Notes: generated by a model not told the origin, from the letters alone. 64,000 nt of DNA from Bacteroidota bacterium (GCA_022709695.1 JAKLII010000002.1:1-64000); one strand, 5' to 3'; positions 53,346 through 63,614 are shown, counted from the stretch's first letter. Program-made: numbers and translations.

Positions 53346-53849
53346 TGTAGAAATGTGAAAATGTGGAAATGTGGAAATGCTGAGCGAAGCGAAGTCCCGG
53401 GAGCGAAGCGATCCGGGATGGAAATGTTCACCTCACCCCCTTCGACTCCGCTCAGGGCATCGCCTACGGAGCTTATTGTTTGTCGGGGCCCCCTCGATGC
53501 TACATAGGTTACGCTCCTACGGAGCTCTTTGGTTGTTATAGGCACCCTGAATGCTACAATATTACGCTCCTACGGAGCTGGTACCCCTTGAAACATGGAA
53601 CCTGAACCGCGCACGCGCCAGCGAGCACTTTGAACATTGATCCTTGAACTTTGAACCGAGCTTGCGTCAGCGAGCGCTCCCCCCGCTTTTACCCTATCAA
53701 CGCCCCTTTTTCATCTGCCAACGGGTTTGTCTGCCTTAAAGCATGAAGTATCCGGAGGCCGGCCAGATTGGTATATTTCATTTGGTGAACTGTAACTGCA
53801 TGGGCCATCTTTGGTCGAAAATTGAATTAACCCCTTAAAAAAAGCGACC
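53346..53849. repeat. Mosaic of dispersed repeats, no gene
   Basis: In order: AAATGTGGAAATGTG units (53347-53378); a GAGCGAAGCGAAGTCCCGGG segment (53384-53418); TTCGACTCCGCTCAGGGCAT (53439-53458), the inverse of a left-array module; copies of CGCTCCTACGGAGCT (about 53512, 53569) with flanking ATGCTACA segments, inverse to 42510-42585; and TTGATCCTTGAACTTTGAAC (about 53637). The last 150 bases are unique sequence, probably with the promoter of the next gene. Confidence 0.85.
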
Positions 53850-55658
53850 ATGAAAAAGCTCATCCTCCTACTGGTTTTGATACTTCCGGGTATCCTGCCG
53901 GCTCAGACCACCTGGATTAAAAGAAGACAATTTCCTCAGGACAGGCCGGTAACCACCAACAGCACCCTGAAAGTGATGCATCCCAATACATCTGGTGGTG
54001 ATGAACTGCAGCTGACGGGTAAGTCGGCATGGATAAAAAGGAGATACAACCCGCATGACACACGAGCCATCACCAACAGTACCCTTAAGGTTATGCAGGA
54101 TGCCTCCGGTTCTGCTGAATTTCACCGGCTTGTTACCAAACCGCAGTTAGCCATGAAACAGGTTAAACCCTTCCCCTGGAAAGACCTGGTGACCCCTTCC
54201 ATTCCCAAGCAATGCCTGGATTCCGTGGTAAATGAATCCTACAACAGCAGTATTCAAACCTGGCATAATGAGTTCAAAAAAATATACACCTACGATGTAA
54301 ACGGTAATGTCACCAGCTATACCATTCATGCTATGGATGACCAGCTGGGATGCTGGGTGCCATCGGAAATGACCACCTATCAGTATGACAATCATAACAA
54401 TCCCACCTTTATTATCAAGAAGGTATGGGATTACCTGGCCAAGAAATGGGTAAACGAGCTCAGGGAAGATATTACCTACAACGGCCAGGATCAGGTAACC
54501 GAACACCTCTACCACGAATGGAGTACAAACCTGAACGGCTGGATAGCCTCCATCCGGAATGAGACCGGATATGATCCCAACGGAAACATCAACCTTTATC
54601 TGCTTGAAATCTGGGATGTTAACCTGCATGAATGGATCCCCGATTTCAAGGAGACCTGGCAGTACAACAACGCCAATAATCCGGTCGACTACCACCTGTA
54701 CCTGTGGGACAAAGTGCAGCATCAGTGGATCCTGAACAGTTTAGGTACCTATACCTACGATATATCGGGATATCTGACCACCTACGTATTCTCCTCCAGC
54801 GATCCCCAGACTACCATCCTCTCAAATGAATTTAAACACGAATATCAGTATGATCCCAATGGGTACATGGCAGAGGATATCTTTTCGGTGTGGGACCTCG
54901 GCACCCAGCAATGGTATCCTGAGTCGAAGGATGAGTTTGTATACCATCCGAATGGAAAACTGATGCAGTCCAACTATCTGCTGTGGAATGATTCGCTGCA
55001 GTGGGTCAATTCATGGAAAGAAGAGTACCTGTATTCACCCGCCTGGAAGCTGGCCGTATATACCTATTTCGAATGGCAGGGCAATCCCGGGCAATGGGTG
55101 TTATTTGAAAGGAAGGACATGCAGACCGACAATATGGGGAACCTTCTGCTACTGGAAGTGAAAAGTCTGGGTATCATCGGGCCACATCTGCTGGAAAACA
55201 CCTGCCAGCAGGTATTCACCTATGACTATACCTATTCCCTTAATAATCTGACCTATCCAACATGGTTTATGGATGAGACCGTTCCATTCAACAATATGCT
55301 TACCGGGCGTACCTGGTATTGCTGGAACAAAAACCAGCAGGCATGGAACTACGGCGCCAGGGAAAGCATGTACTATTCACAGAACAAACCCATCGGGATA
55401 CCTGAGACCGGAAATGCAGCCTCCGCCCGGGTATGGCCAAATCCTGCAGCCACAGAAGTCCATTTTGAGCTCAATGCCCTTCAGCTGCTGCCTGCCACCG
55501 TTGAACTGATGACCATGACCGGTGAGTTGGTATTGTCACAGGAGCTTTCGGAAGGCAACACGATTAATATCAGTCATTTGCCGTCGGGCACTTACCTGTA
55601 CAATCTGCACAATCCCCAAAGTTCAGCCAAAGGAAAACTGGTAGTACAGCAGAACTAA
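53850..55658 (+). CDS. T9SS-exported protein with YD-like repeats
   Basis: The 602-residue protein has a signal peptide (1-18, ILPAQ). A tandem pair of about 38-residue units follows, each with WIKRR at its start and TNSTLKVM further on. Then come about eight loosely conserved repeats (about 140-480) of 35-45 residues with YDVNGNVTSY, YNGQDQVTE, YDPNGNINLY and a W-rich strand. These recall DUF3836 or YD-repeat-like beta strands. The C-terminal sorting domain starts at ARVWPNPAATEVHFEL. It is a surface or released beta-solenoid-like protein; ligand unknown. Eighteen bases separate it from the TonB-receptor-like gene, so the two are probably co-transcribed. Confidence 0.8.
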   Translation: MKKLILLLVLILPGILPAQTTWIKRRQFPQDRPVTTNSTLKVMHPNTSGGDELQLTGKSAWIKRRYNPHDTRAITNSTLKVMQDASGSAEFHRLVTKPQLAMKQVKPFPWKDLVTPSIPKQCLDSVVNESYNSSIQTWHNEFKKIYTYDVNGNVTSYTIHAMDDQLGCWVPSEMTTYQYDNHNNPTFIIKKVWDYLAKKWVNELREDITYNGQDQVTEHLYHEWSTNLNGWIASIRNETGYDPNGNINLYLLEIWDVNLHEWIPDFKETWQYNNANNPVDYHLYLWDKVQHQWILNSLGTYTYDISGYLTTYVFSSSDPQTTILSNEFKHEYQYDPNGYMAEDIFSVWDLGTQQWYPESKDEFVYHPNGKLMQSNYLLWNDSLQWVNSWKEEYLYSPAWKLAVYTYFEWQGNPGQWVLFERKDMQTDNMGNLLLLEVKSLGIIGPHLLENTCQQVFTYDYTYSLNNLTYPTWFMDETVPFNNMLTGRTWYCWNKNQQAWNYGARESMYYSQNKPIGIPETGNAASARVWPNPAATEVHFELNALQLLPATVELMTMTGELVLSQELSEGNTINISHLPSGTYLYNLHNPQSSAKGKLVVQQN

Positions 55659-55676
55659 TCCCCGGTTCTTATCCAT

Positions 55677-58121
55677 ATGAAACCCTTCATTACTTTTTTG
55701 GCAATAGCATATTTCATCTCGTTATCATTCCAATCCCCGGCCACGGAAGGGACCCTCAGGGAGCCGGAGACCTCCGCCTCCCTGAGTGGTCGGGTTACCG
55801 ACAGTGCCTCCGGATCCGGGATTGCCTATGCCAGCGTGTTGCTGTTCACCAGTGATTCAACGCTGGCTTATGGGACCATCACCGCCGAAAACGGCAACTT
55901 CAGACTCGAAGACCTGAAACCGGGAAAATACTACCTCGAAATCAGGTATGCCGGATACCGGCAGCTTGTGGTGCAGGATATCCGGATCGAAAAAGACAAA
56001 GGCACCGGCCAGCTGGGGGAAATCCATATCCAGCCTGAAGCCAGGATCCTGAGTCAGGTGCAGGTCAGCGGACAGATCAGCGGCTTGACCTACCATCCCG
56101 ACAAACAGGTCATCAACGCTTCACAGGTGCCCGACGGGGGCGTTGGAACTGCCGCTTCGCTGCTCCAGAACAGCCCCTCCGTAACCGTGAACAACGACAA
56201 CCAGGTGCTGCTGCGGGGGAGCAGCAGCTTCATGCTGCTGATCGACGGAAGAATCGTGATGCTGTCAGCTTCCGAGGTTCTTCAGCAAATCCCTGCCTCG
56301 CAGGTCGACCGGATTGAGATCATTACAAGCCCGTCGGCCAAACACGATGCCGAAGGGGGTGCCGGGATTATCCAGGTAATCCTGAAAAAAGACTTGGCCG
56401 GAAACACCTCCGGAATGGTAAACCTCAAAGCAGGTATGTACGACAAATACAACCTAGATGGCGGGTTCAGGATCAAACGGAAAAGGTTCAGCATGGATCT
56501 GAATGCCGGCTGGTATAACCATAAAGGATTCCCCCACAGTACCACAGAAAGGAGCTACCGGAACGGGAATCTGGAGAGGGTTGTGTCAGGGGATGGTAAA
56601 ATCTTCCGGATCCGCGACGGAGCCTTTATCGGCACCTCCTTCGGGTGGGAACCATCAACCACAATACGTGTAAACCTGTGGGGAGATCTTTCATGGTTCG
56701 GATTTACCCGGTACACCGGTACATTGTATGAAGATTATACTTCCGGCTCAGATACATCCCTTTATTCGCTCAGCAATGATAAATTCATCCTCAACGGACT
56801 CACGGGCAACTATGGACTTTCTTGCCGTAAGATCCTGGATACCAACGATCATTATCTGGAAGCCAGTATCTACAGGACTTCCTGGCTGGGATATAACAAC
56901 AACTACATCCACCGCTACCGGAGCAACTCCCAACGGTTGGAACTCGAAAAGACCCTGGGCAGAAGCTATGAGGAGGATAACCTGCAGGGAGATCTGCAGT
57001 CGAAAATCGACTATGTGAAACAATGGCCCGAAATCAGGCTTGAAACCGGAGTGATGGTAACCCTCAGGACCACCGATTGTGATTTTGAAACCCTGCTGCT
57101 CAATCCGGTTACAAACATCTGGCATCCCGACACAACTGGCAATGGCCTGCACGATTTTGACCAGACAAAGTATGCAGGCTATGGCCTTGTCTCAGGAAAA
57201 ATCTCCGGACTGTCTGTCCAGGGAGGGCTCCGGGCTGAACACTATATCCGCGATTTTACCCTGCCCGAATCAGCATACACTAACCATTTTGAACATACCT
57301 ACTGGTTTCCTTCCCTCCACCTGAGCTTTGAACTGCCCTGGAAGAGCCAGGTGCAGGCAGGCTTCAACCGCCGGATCAGCTATCCCAACGACTGGTCGCT
57401 CACCCCTAATCCATTCTTTTCGGATGGTTATACCTACCAGATCGGCAACCCTGAACTGCAGCCCGAACTTATCAGCAATGCCGAGGTCACATTGCAGCAA
57501 TACTTTGGCAAACATGTGGTTAATTCAACCTTCTACTACCGCTACCATCAGGGACAGATTGTAAGGACTGTAGATCTTTCCAAAGCCCCCCTGATGTGGA
57601 TGGGTTATGCCAACCTGCACCACAGCACCTTCTCGGGACTGGAAATCAATGGCAACGTACGCATATTCAAGAAGATATCCGTAAACAGCTCTGTCAACCT
57701 GTACCGGCAAACCACCGTGGTTCAGGTAGATACACCCTCCACCCCGGCGTATGTAAACACCTTCCAGATCAGGGCTATGCTCAATTACACCCCCTGGAAG
57801 AATACCAGGCTGCAGGCAGCACTCCAGTATTTCGGACCGGAACAGGAGGGCACCTCGAAAAGGCTTGCCATGTATAACGTAAGTCTGACCGCCCGTCAGG
57901 ACCTCTTCGGGAAAAAACTCTCTGCTTCCCTGCAGGTATACGACCTGTTCCACACCATGGTGTACCGCTACTCCTTCAAATCAGGCGACGGAGCCTCCAT
58001 CGTTACCTGGTGCCCCGAATATCCGCTGGTGACTCTGTCGCTCACCTGGCTGTTCAACGATTACAAACCGCAGCCGCAGCCCCCTTCAGGTCAGGATAAT
58101 AACAGCGGCTTGCCCCTCTGA
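55677..58121 (+). CDS. TonB-dependent-receptor-like outer-membrane protein
   Basis: The 814-residue barrel has a signal peptide, a carboxypeptidase-regulatory-like domain (about 38-115: SGRVTDSASGSGIAYASV), and a plug-like domain (about 130-245: LLQNSPSVTVNNDNQVLLRGSSSFMLLIDG, QVDRIEIITSPSAKHDAEGGAGIIQVILKK). The beta-barrel belongs to the OMP_b-brl_3 group. No clear TonB box is seen between the signal peptide and the first domain. It may take up or secrete a ligand at the outer membrane. Nothing nearby (SusD, transporter) tells its substrate. Confidence 0.88.
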   Translation: MKPFITFLAIAYFISLSFQSPATEGTLREPETSASLSGRVTDSASGSGIAYASVLLFTSDSTLAYGTITAENGNFRLEDLKPGKYYLEIRYAGYRQLVVQDIRIEKDKGTGQLGEIHIQPEARILSQVQVSGQISGLTYHPDKQVINASQVPDGGVGTAASLLQNSPSVTVNNDNQVLLRGSSSFMLLIDGRIVMLSASEVLQQIPASQVDRIEIITSPSAKHDAEGGAGIIQVILKKDLAGNTSGMVNLKAGMYDKYNLDGGFRIKRKRFSMDLNAGWYNHKGFPHSTTERSYRNGNLERVVSGDGKIFRIRDGAFIGTSFGWEPSTTIRVNLWGDLSWFGFTRYTGTLYEDYTSGSDTSLYSLSNDKFILNGLTGNYGLSCRKILDTNDHYLEASIYRTSWLGYNNNYIHRYRSNSQRLELEKTLGRSYEEDNLQGDLQSKIDYVKQWPEIRLETGVMVTLRTTDCDFETLLLNPVTNIWHPDTTGNGLHDFDQTKYAGYGLVSGKISGLSVQGGLRAEHYIRDFTLPESAYTNHFEHTYWFPSLHLSFELPWKSQVQAGFNRRISYPNDWSLTPNPFFSDGYTYQIGNPELQPELISNAEVTLQQYFGKHVVNSTFYYRYHQGQIVRTVDLSKAPLMWMGYANLHHSTFSGLEINGNVRIFKKISVNSSVNLYRQTTVVQVDTPSTPAYVNTFQIRAMLNYTPWKNTRLQAALQYFGPEQEGTSKRLAMYNVSLTARQDLFGKKLSASLQVYDLFHTMVYRYSFKSGDGASIVTWCPEYPLVTLSLTWLFNDYKPQPQPPSGQDNNSGLPL

Positions 58122-58181
58122 CCCATCGTAATATCCCATCTTATTTTCTTAAAAAATCTTTAAACACCAAAAATTCCAGGT

Positions 58182-61142
58182 ATGAAATCTATCTTTGCCC
58201 TGTTTCTTGTTATTTCACTTTCTCTCTCAACTATGGCCCAGCAAAATAAACTCACCCACGGGTTCAGACTCATCGAAAAGAGGTTTATCAAAGAGGTAAA
58301 TGCCGACTGTTACTTCTTTGAGCACGAAAAAAGCGGAGCGAAAGTGCTGAAGATCGCTGCCCCCGACCCCAACAAAACCTTCTGTGTGGCTTTCCATACC
58401 ATTCCCGAATCGGATGCCGGAACCCCCCACATTATGGAGCATTCTGTCCTGAACGGCTCCGAGACCTTCCCCGTAAAAAGCCCTTTCGATATTATTCTGA
58501 AAAGCTCCCTGAAAACCTTTGTAAACGCGTTCACCGGAAAGGACATGACCTACTATCCGGCAGCCAGCATGAACGAAAAGGACTACTTCAACCTGATGCA
58601 TATTTATCTGGATGCAGTATTCAAACCTCTGATTTACAAGGATGAAAGAATCTTCCGGCAGGAAGGCTGGCATTATGAACTCAATGGACCCGAAGATCCG
58701 GTTCTGTACCGGGGTATTGTGTATGGTGAGATGAAAGGGGCTTACAGCAATCCGGTCCGCTATGTAAACTATCACATGTACCGGAACCTCTTCCCCAACA
58801 ACGGATACGGGTATGAATCGGGCGGATACCCCGATGCGATTCCTGATCTCACCTGGGAGGATTTTAAAAACTACCACGCAAAGTATTACCATCCGGGCAA
58901 CAGCTATATGGTGCTGTACGGGGATGCCGATCTGGACAGGGAGCTGGCGTTCATCAGTGAGAAATACCTGTCGGGATTCACCCGGAGCGATAAACCGGTT
59001 GTGGTACCTTTCCAGGCTCCATTCAAGGCGATGAAACGTGTGGAGGCCTATTATCCCGTTATGGAGGGTGCAGAAACCGGAAAGCAGACCTTTCTCTCCC
59101 TCTCGTTCGTTTTCGGCGAGGGGAAAGACCAGCTTACCGCCGACGCCATCTCATTGCTGGCCAGGCTTCTGATATCAGGTGAATCGGCACCGGTGCGGCT
59201 GGCGCTCCAGAAAGCGGGTATCGGATCCGATGTAAGCGCCGGGGTAACTTCTTACCAGCAGAACATTCTGCAGATCTTGGTGCGCAATGCAGAACCGCAG
59301 CAAGCCGATGCTTTTTACAAAATTGTGATGGATTGTCTGAAAGAGGCTGCAGAAAAGGGGATAGAAACCGGAAAAATGGAGGGATTCATCAACCGGTACG
59401 AGTTCTCCCTCCGCGAGGACAATGATGCCCAGAAAGGACTTACCCTGCTGCAGGAAGTGCTCCCGTCGTTTATGCTGGAAAACAATCCGATGCCGGGCCT
59501 GCAGTGGGAGGAACGGATCGGAAAACTCAGGGATGGGCTGAAATCTGACTGGTACAACCGGTTGCTGGAAAAAATGGTCATCACCAATCCGCATGCGCTG
59601 CTGCTGTCGGTGGCCCCCCAACCCGGGCTCGATGCCAAACAGAATCAGGCCGTTGAGGAAAAATTGGCACAGTACCGGGAAACGTTGTCGCAGGAACAAA
59701 TTAACTCGCTGATGCAGGAGACCAAAGATCTTATTGTGTATCAGAACCTTGAGGATGACCCTGCTGCTAAAGCTACCCTGCCCACCCTTTCGCGCGAGGA
59801 TATCAACCCCAAAGCATCGTACCATCAGGCCCTGCTGAAAAACGAAGGCAAAAACCAGGTGCTTCACTATGAAACGTTTACCAACAACGTGCTCTATACA
59901 AACCTGATGTTCGACCTCAGGGTGCTGGCAGAGGAGGATCTGCCCTACGCCTCACTGCTCTCCGAACTCCTCTCCTCCCTGAATACCACCAACTTCTCCT
60001 ACGCGCTGCTCGACGAGGAGCTGAACAAACATACCGGGGGCTTCTCCGCATACCTGAACCGTTACCTGGAAAATCAGGACGACCACAGGATCATCCCCTT
60101 CTTTGTGGCATCGGCAAAAGCCACCGCCGGTAAAGCCGACAAGATGTTTACCCTCACGGAAGAGATTCTGCTGTGGTCGCTTTACAATGATCCGGAAAGG
60201 ATCAAAACACTCATTACCAGGCATATGTCGCAGCTGGAGGCTAGCCTCAAAGCCGACGGATCCGGCATTTCCTCCACACGCCTCCGCTCCTACCATTCGG
60301 CCGATGGGGTGTTTGATGAAATTACAGGGGGATATGCCTATTACACGTTCATCAAGGAGCTCTCGGAATCACTCGACGAAAGGATGCCGGAGCTCATGCA
60401 GAGACTCACCACCACTGCCCGGAAATTGTTTGTCCGCGAGAACCTTACCATCGGAATTACCTGCAGCCGTGAGGATTACCCGGTATTCACCAGAAACCTG
60501 AACACCTTCATAACAAGCCTCCCCTCAGGAAAGCCTGTTAAGGAAACCTGGAAACTGAACCCTGAAATCCGGAACGAAGGATTCCTCACTGCCTCACGGG
60601 TGCAGTATGTAAATATGGGTGCCAACTTCCGCAAACTCGGGTATGCATGGGACGGCAGCCTGATGGTGCTGAACCTCATCCTCTCCCGCGACTACCTGAA
60701 TCAGCAGATCAGGGTGGTTGGCGGAGCCTACGGGGGATACAGTACCATCACCTCCAACGGGAATATCAGCATGATCTCTTACCGTGATCCCAACTTCAGT
60801 AAAACACTGGAGACCTACCGGGCTACGGTGGATTTCCTGGAAAACTTCGAAGCGGATGAGAAAGCCATGACCCAGTACATCATCGGCACCATTGCCCGGC
60901 TCGACCAGCCACTGCGCGTTTCACAACAGGGCGACCGTGCTTTCCATAACTATTTTACCGGGTTGCAGGCATCAGATTATCAGAAAGAGCGGGATGAAGT
61001 TCTGAACACCACCGAGGAAGAAATCAAAGCGTATGCTGCGCTCCTCCGGAAGGTGACAGAACAGGATATGCAATGCACCTATGGCAATGCTGCCACCCTC
61101 GAAGCCGGAAAGGATCAGTTTAAAAACCTCATCCGGATCTGA
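58182..61142 (+). CDS. M16C zinc metalloprotease (PreP-like), exported
   Basis: This 986-residue pitrilysin-family protease has a signal peptide (1-19). The inverted zinc motif is HIMEH (H83, E86, H87), and the distal ligand is E183 in VYGEMKGAYSN. Length and order match the presequence-protease group, in which two half-enzymes of about 450 residues enclose the peptide. It would degrade peptides in the periplasm or outside. The 60-base gap to the upstream barrel gene may allow co-transcription. Confidence 0.93.
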   Translation: MKSIFALFLVISLSLSTMAQQNKLTHGFRLIEKRFIKEVNADCYFFEHEKSGAKVLKIAAPDPNKTFCVAFHTIPESDAGTPHIMEHSVLNGSETFPVKSPFDIILKSSLKTFVNAFTGKDMTYYPAASMNEKDYFNLMHIYLDAVFKPLIYKDERIFRQEGWHYELNGPEDPVLYRGIVYGEMKGAYSNPVRYVNYHMYRNLFPNNGYGYESGGYPDAIPDLTWEDFKNYHAKYYHPGNSYMVLYGDADLDRELAFISEKYLSGFTRSDKPVVVPFQAPFKAMKRVEAYYPVMEGAETGKQTFLSLSFVFGEGKDQLTADAISLLARLLISGESAPVRLALQKAGIGSDVSAGVTSYQQNILQILVRNAEPQQADAFYKIVMDCLKEAAEKGIETGKMEGFINRYEFSLREDNDAQKGLTLLQEVLPSFMLENNPMPGLQWEERIGKLRDGLKSDWYNRLLEKMVITNPHALLLSVAPQPGLDAKQNQAVEEKLAQYRETLSQEQINSLMQETKDLIVYQNLEDDPAAKATLPTLSREDINPKASYHQALLKNEGKNQVLHYETFTNNVLYTNLMFDLRVLAEEDLPYASLLSELLSSLNTTNFSYALLDEELNKHTGGFSAYLNRYLENQDDHRIIPFFVASAKATAGKADKMFTLTEEILLWSLYNDPERIKTLITRHMSQLEASLKADGSGISSTRLRSYHSADGVFDEITGGYAYYTFIKELSESLDERMPELMQRLTTTARKLFVRENLTIGITCSREDYPVFTRNLNTFITSLPSGKPVKETWKLNPEIRNEGFLTASRVQYVNMGANFRKLGYAWDGSLMVLNLILSRDYLNQQIRVVGGAYGGYSTITSNGNISMISYRDPNFSKTLETYRATVDFLENFEADEKAMTQYIIGTIARLDQPLRVSQQGDRAFHNYFTGLQASDYQKERDEVLNTTEEEIKAYAALLRKVTEQDMQCTYGNAATLEAGKDQFKNLIRI

Positions 61143-61156
61143 CAGGGAGAAATCAG

Positions 61157-61296
61157 CGGTTCCGGTGTGCCAAACGGCATCAAACAGCCTGTTTGTTAGG
61201 GAAAAAGAAATTTTATGATTACTTTTGCCCGGCGTTTGATAAACCGTATCCATGCAAAAATATTTTTGCAGAGATGCCGTTTGGCACACTGAACCG
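61157..61296. repeat. Inverted repeat with internal promoter and palindrome ahead of porT
   Basis: Arms at 61157-61181 and 61273-61296 are complementary over 17 unbroken bases (GGTGTGCCAAACGGCATC-side to GATGCCGTTTGGCACAC-side), with partial pairing beyond. The 91-base loop contains AAACAGCCTGTTT, the promoter box at 61220, and the perfect palindrome TGCAAAAATATTTTTGCA (61253-61270). Confidence 0.85.
61220..61227 (+). promoter_or_regulatory. -7 box TACTTTTG inside the porT leader structure
   Basis: Exact TAnnTTTG, about 80 bases before the ATG at 61308. The transcript would carry the palindrome and the right arm of the inverted repeat but not the left arm. Confidence 0.5.
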
Positions 61297-61307
61297 AAAC
61301 TGATTCT

Positions 61308-62027
61308 ATGCGTCTTAAAACCCTCAGATATTACCTTCCCCTCCTGCTGTTGTCGTTGCTGAGTCACCGTGCCGTTGCGCAGCGTGCCGTGGCCGAAAAT
61401 CTGGAAACGTTCCTTTACCGCCCCTATTATTTTGGTTTCGTGGTGGGGTTTAACAGCATGAATTTCATGGTGCATCCTGAGAATGCATACTACACCAACG
61501 ACTCCCTCTATACGGTTACTGCAAGGCCGGAGTATGGTGTACACTTCGGGATTCTGGCCAACAAACGGCTTGGCAACCACCTGCATGGCAGGCTTTCTAC
61601 GGTTCTTGCCTTTGGCAGCAGGGAACTCGATTACCGGATCAAATACCTCGACAGTTCCTATGTGAATACCAAAATGGTGGAGTCCACCTTCCTCGAGTTT
61701 CCCCTGTCGCTGAAATACACCTCCAGGCGGGTGGGTAATTTCAGTGCCTATGTACTGGGAGGGGCCAAATACGGCATCGATCTGGCTTCCCAGGCCGATA
61801 AAAAGGAGCAGACCGAAGAACTGATCATCAAGCTGAAAAAACATGAGTTTTCGATGGAGATGGGTGTGGGGGTCGATTTCTACCTTCCCTTCTTTAAATT
61901 CGGCATCGAACTGAAACGCGCCTTCGGCGTGAATGATCTGCTGGTGAGGGAGCAGACCATATTCACCTCCGGCATGAAAAAAGTCAATTCCAAGATCTAC
62001 CAGCTCTCTTTCACCTTCGAGGGCTGA
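61308..62027 (+). CDS. porT: PorT-like outer-membrane barrel protein
   Basis: The 239-residue protein has a signal peptide (1-24, cleaved near AVAQR) followed by an eight-strand-type barrel. LYRPYYFGFVVGFNSMNFMV, VHFGILANKRLGNHL and FLEFPLSLKYTSRR are typical of PorT, a component linked to type IX secretion in Porphyromonas and relatives. The T9SS cargo proteins in the same window support the assignment, although general PorT-family barrels (PF13568) look similar. It sits directly before a flavoprotein gene (9-base gap). Confidence 0.8.
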   Translation: MRLKTLRYYLPLLLLSLLSHRAVAQRAVAENLETFLYRPYYFGFVVGFNSMNFMVHPENAYYTNDSLYTVTARPEYGVHFGILANKRLGNHLHGRLSTVLAFGSRELDYRIKYLDSSYVNTKMVESTFLEFPLSLKYTSRRVGNFSAYVLGGAKYGIDLASQADKKEQTEELIIKLKKHEFSMEMGVGVDFYLPFFKFGIELKRAFGVNDLLVREQTIFTSGMKKVNSKIYQLSFTFEG

Positions 62028-62035
62028 TTCTGCCT

Positions 62036-63598
62036 ATGGTGAAGGAATTTGAAATGGCCGTAAGACCGGCCGATGCAACCAGCCTTACCTCGCTTAAAAA
62101 GGTTGTATGCCGCCACCTTTCCCTGGAGATGGACGCAATGAGCCATCTGGAGATCCTCCGCAGATCGGTCGACGCCCGGCGATCCCCGGTGTGGATCAGG
62201 CTGAAGCTGCGGGCATACACCCTTCCAGACCACCCCGAACCCCAGCTGTACAAACCGGCCTACCGCGATGTGTCAAAGGCTCCTGCAGTGGTCATCGCCG
62301 GCGCAGGGCCGGCCGGGCTGTTTGCTGCACTCCGGCTCCTCGAAGGGGGGATGAAACCGGTAATCCTCGACCGGGGGAAGAACGTCTCGGACCGTAAACC
62401 CGACATCGCCCGCATCCACCGCGAACACAAGGTGAATCCCGACTCAAACTATTGCTTCGGCGAAGGGGGTGCGGGTACCTTCAGCGACGGAAAGCTCTAT
62501 ACCCGCTCCACCAAACGGGGAAGCGTGGAGGATGTGCTCCGGAAAATGGTGTTCCATGGCGCCAACCCCGAAATCCTTATCGATACCCATCCCCACATCG
62601 GAAGCGACAGGCTGCTACCCCTGATAACCGCCATCCGGAATACCATTCTCGGGCACGGTGGAGAGATTCACTTCGGACACCGGGTGGCCGGTATCGAACA
62701 CCACCAGGGAGCGGTAACTGCCTTTACCGACCAGCACGGAAACCGGTTTGCCGGAACAGCCTTCATCCTGGCAACCGGACATTCTGCCCGCGATATCTAC
62801 CAGCTTTTTGCAGGGTACAACTGGCCCGTTGAGTTTAAGCCGTTTGCTTTGGGTGTAAGGGTTGAACATCCGCAGGCCCTCATCAATACCATCCAGTACC
62901 ACCAGAAAAATCCCGATCCATACCTGCCCGCTGCTACCTACACCCTGAAAACACAGGCACAGGGTAAAGGGGTGTTTTCGTTCTGCATGTGCCCCGGAGG
63001 GATCATCGTACCCTCGGCCACACGACAGGAGCAGGTGGTGGTAAACGGTATGTCGAACTCGCGCCGGAACTCCCCGTTTGCCAATGCCGGGATCGTAACG
63101 GAGATCGGAGCCGAGGAAACAGCCGCATTCAGCCGGTTTGGCCCGCTGGCCGGACTGGCCTACCAGGAAACGGTGGAAGAACAAATGCGAATCGGGGGCA
63201 TCCACTCACAAAAAGCTCCCGCCCAGCGCCTTACCGATTTCCTGAACCGGACACTATCCCATGACCTGCCCAAATCGTCGTACACCCCCGGACTGCAAAG
63301 TGCCCCGCTCCATGAACTGCTACCGGCACAGGTAACCGCAAGGCTCACAGAAGGGTTTCAGCGCTTCGGCCAGATGATGAAAGGATTCGTCACAAACGAG
63401 GCAGTGGTGGTGGGTACCGAATCACGTACCTCATCCCCCGTCAGGATCCCGAGGCATCAAGCAGACATGCACTATCCGTTGTTCGGCAACCTGTTCCCCT
63501 GCGGCGAAGGGGCCGGATATGCCGGCGGCATCGTGTCCTCGGCCATCGATGGCCAGAATGCAGCCCGCATGATCCTGTTGAAAAATGGCTTACTTTAG
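62036..63598 (+). CDS. FAD-dependent dehydrogenase (COG2509)
   Basis: This 520-residue flavoprotein has an N-terminal domain of about 75 residues, the FAD-binding VIAGAGPAGLFAAL (86-99), the family-specific CFGEGGAGTFSDGKL segment, GHSARDIYQL, and a C-terminal GEGAGYAGGIVSSAIDG that closes the FAD site. COG2509 proteins are common but their substrate is not established. There is no operonic partner except PorT upstream and the truncated gene downstream. Confidence 0.9.
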   Translation: MVKEFEMAVRPADATSLTSLKKVVCRHLSLEMDAMSHLEILRRSVDARRSPVWIRLKLRAYTLPDHPEPQLYKPAYRDVSKAPAVVIAGAGPAGLFAALRLLEGGMKPVILDRGKNVSDRKPDIARIHREHKVNPDSNYCFGEGGAGTFSDGKLYTRSTKRGSVEDVLRKMVFHGANPEILIDTHPHIGSDRLLPLITAIRNTILGHGGEIHFGHRVAGIEHHQGAVTAFTDQHGNRFAGTAFILATGHSARDIYQLFAGYNWPVEFKPFALGVRVEHPQALINTIQYHQKNPDPYLPAATYTLKTQAQGKGVFSFCMCPGGIIVPSATRQEQVVVNGMSNSRRNSPFANAGIVTEIGAEETAAFSRFGPLAGLAYQETVEEQMRIGGIHSQKAPAQRLTDFLNRTLSHDLPKSSYTPGLQSAPLHELLPAQVTARLTEGFQRFGQMMKGFVTNEAVVVGTESRTSSPVRIPRHQADMHYPLFGNLFPCGEGAGYAGGIVSSAIDGQNAARMILLKNGLL

Positions 63599-63614
63599 CA
63601 AAAAATACACAACG

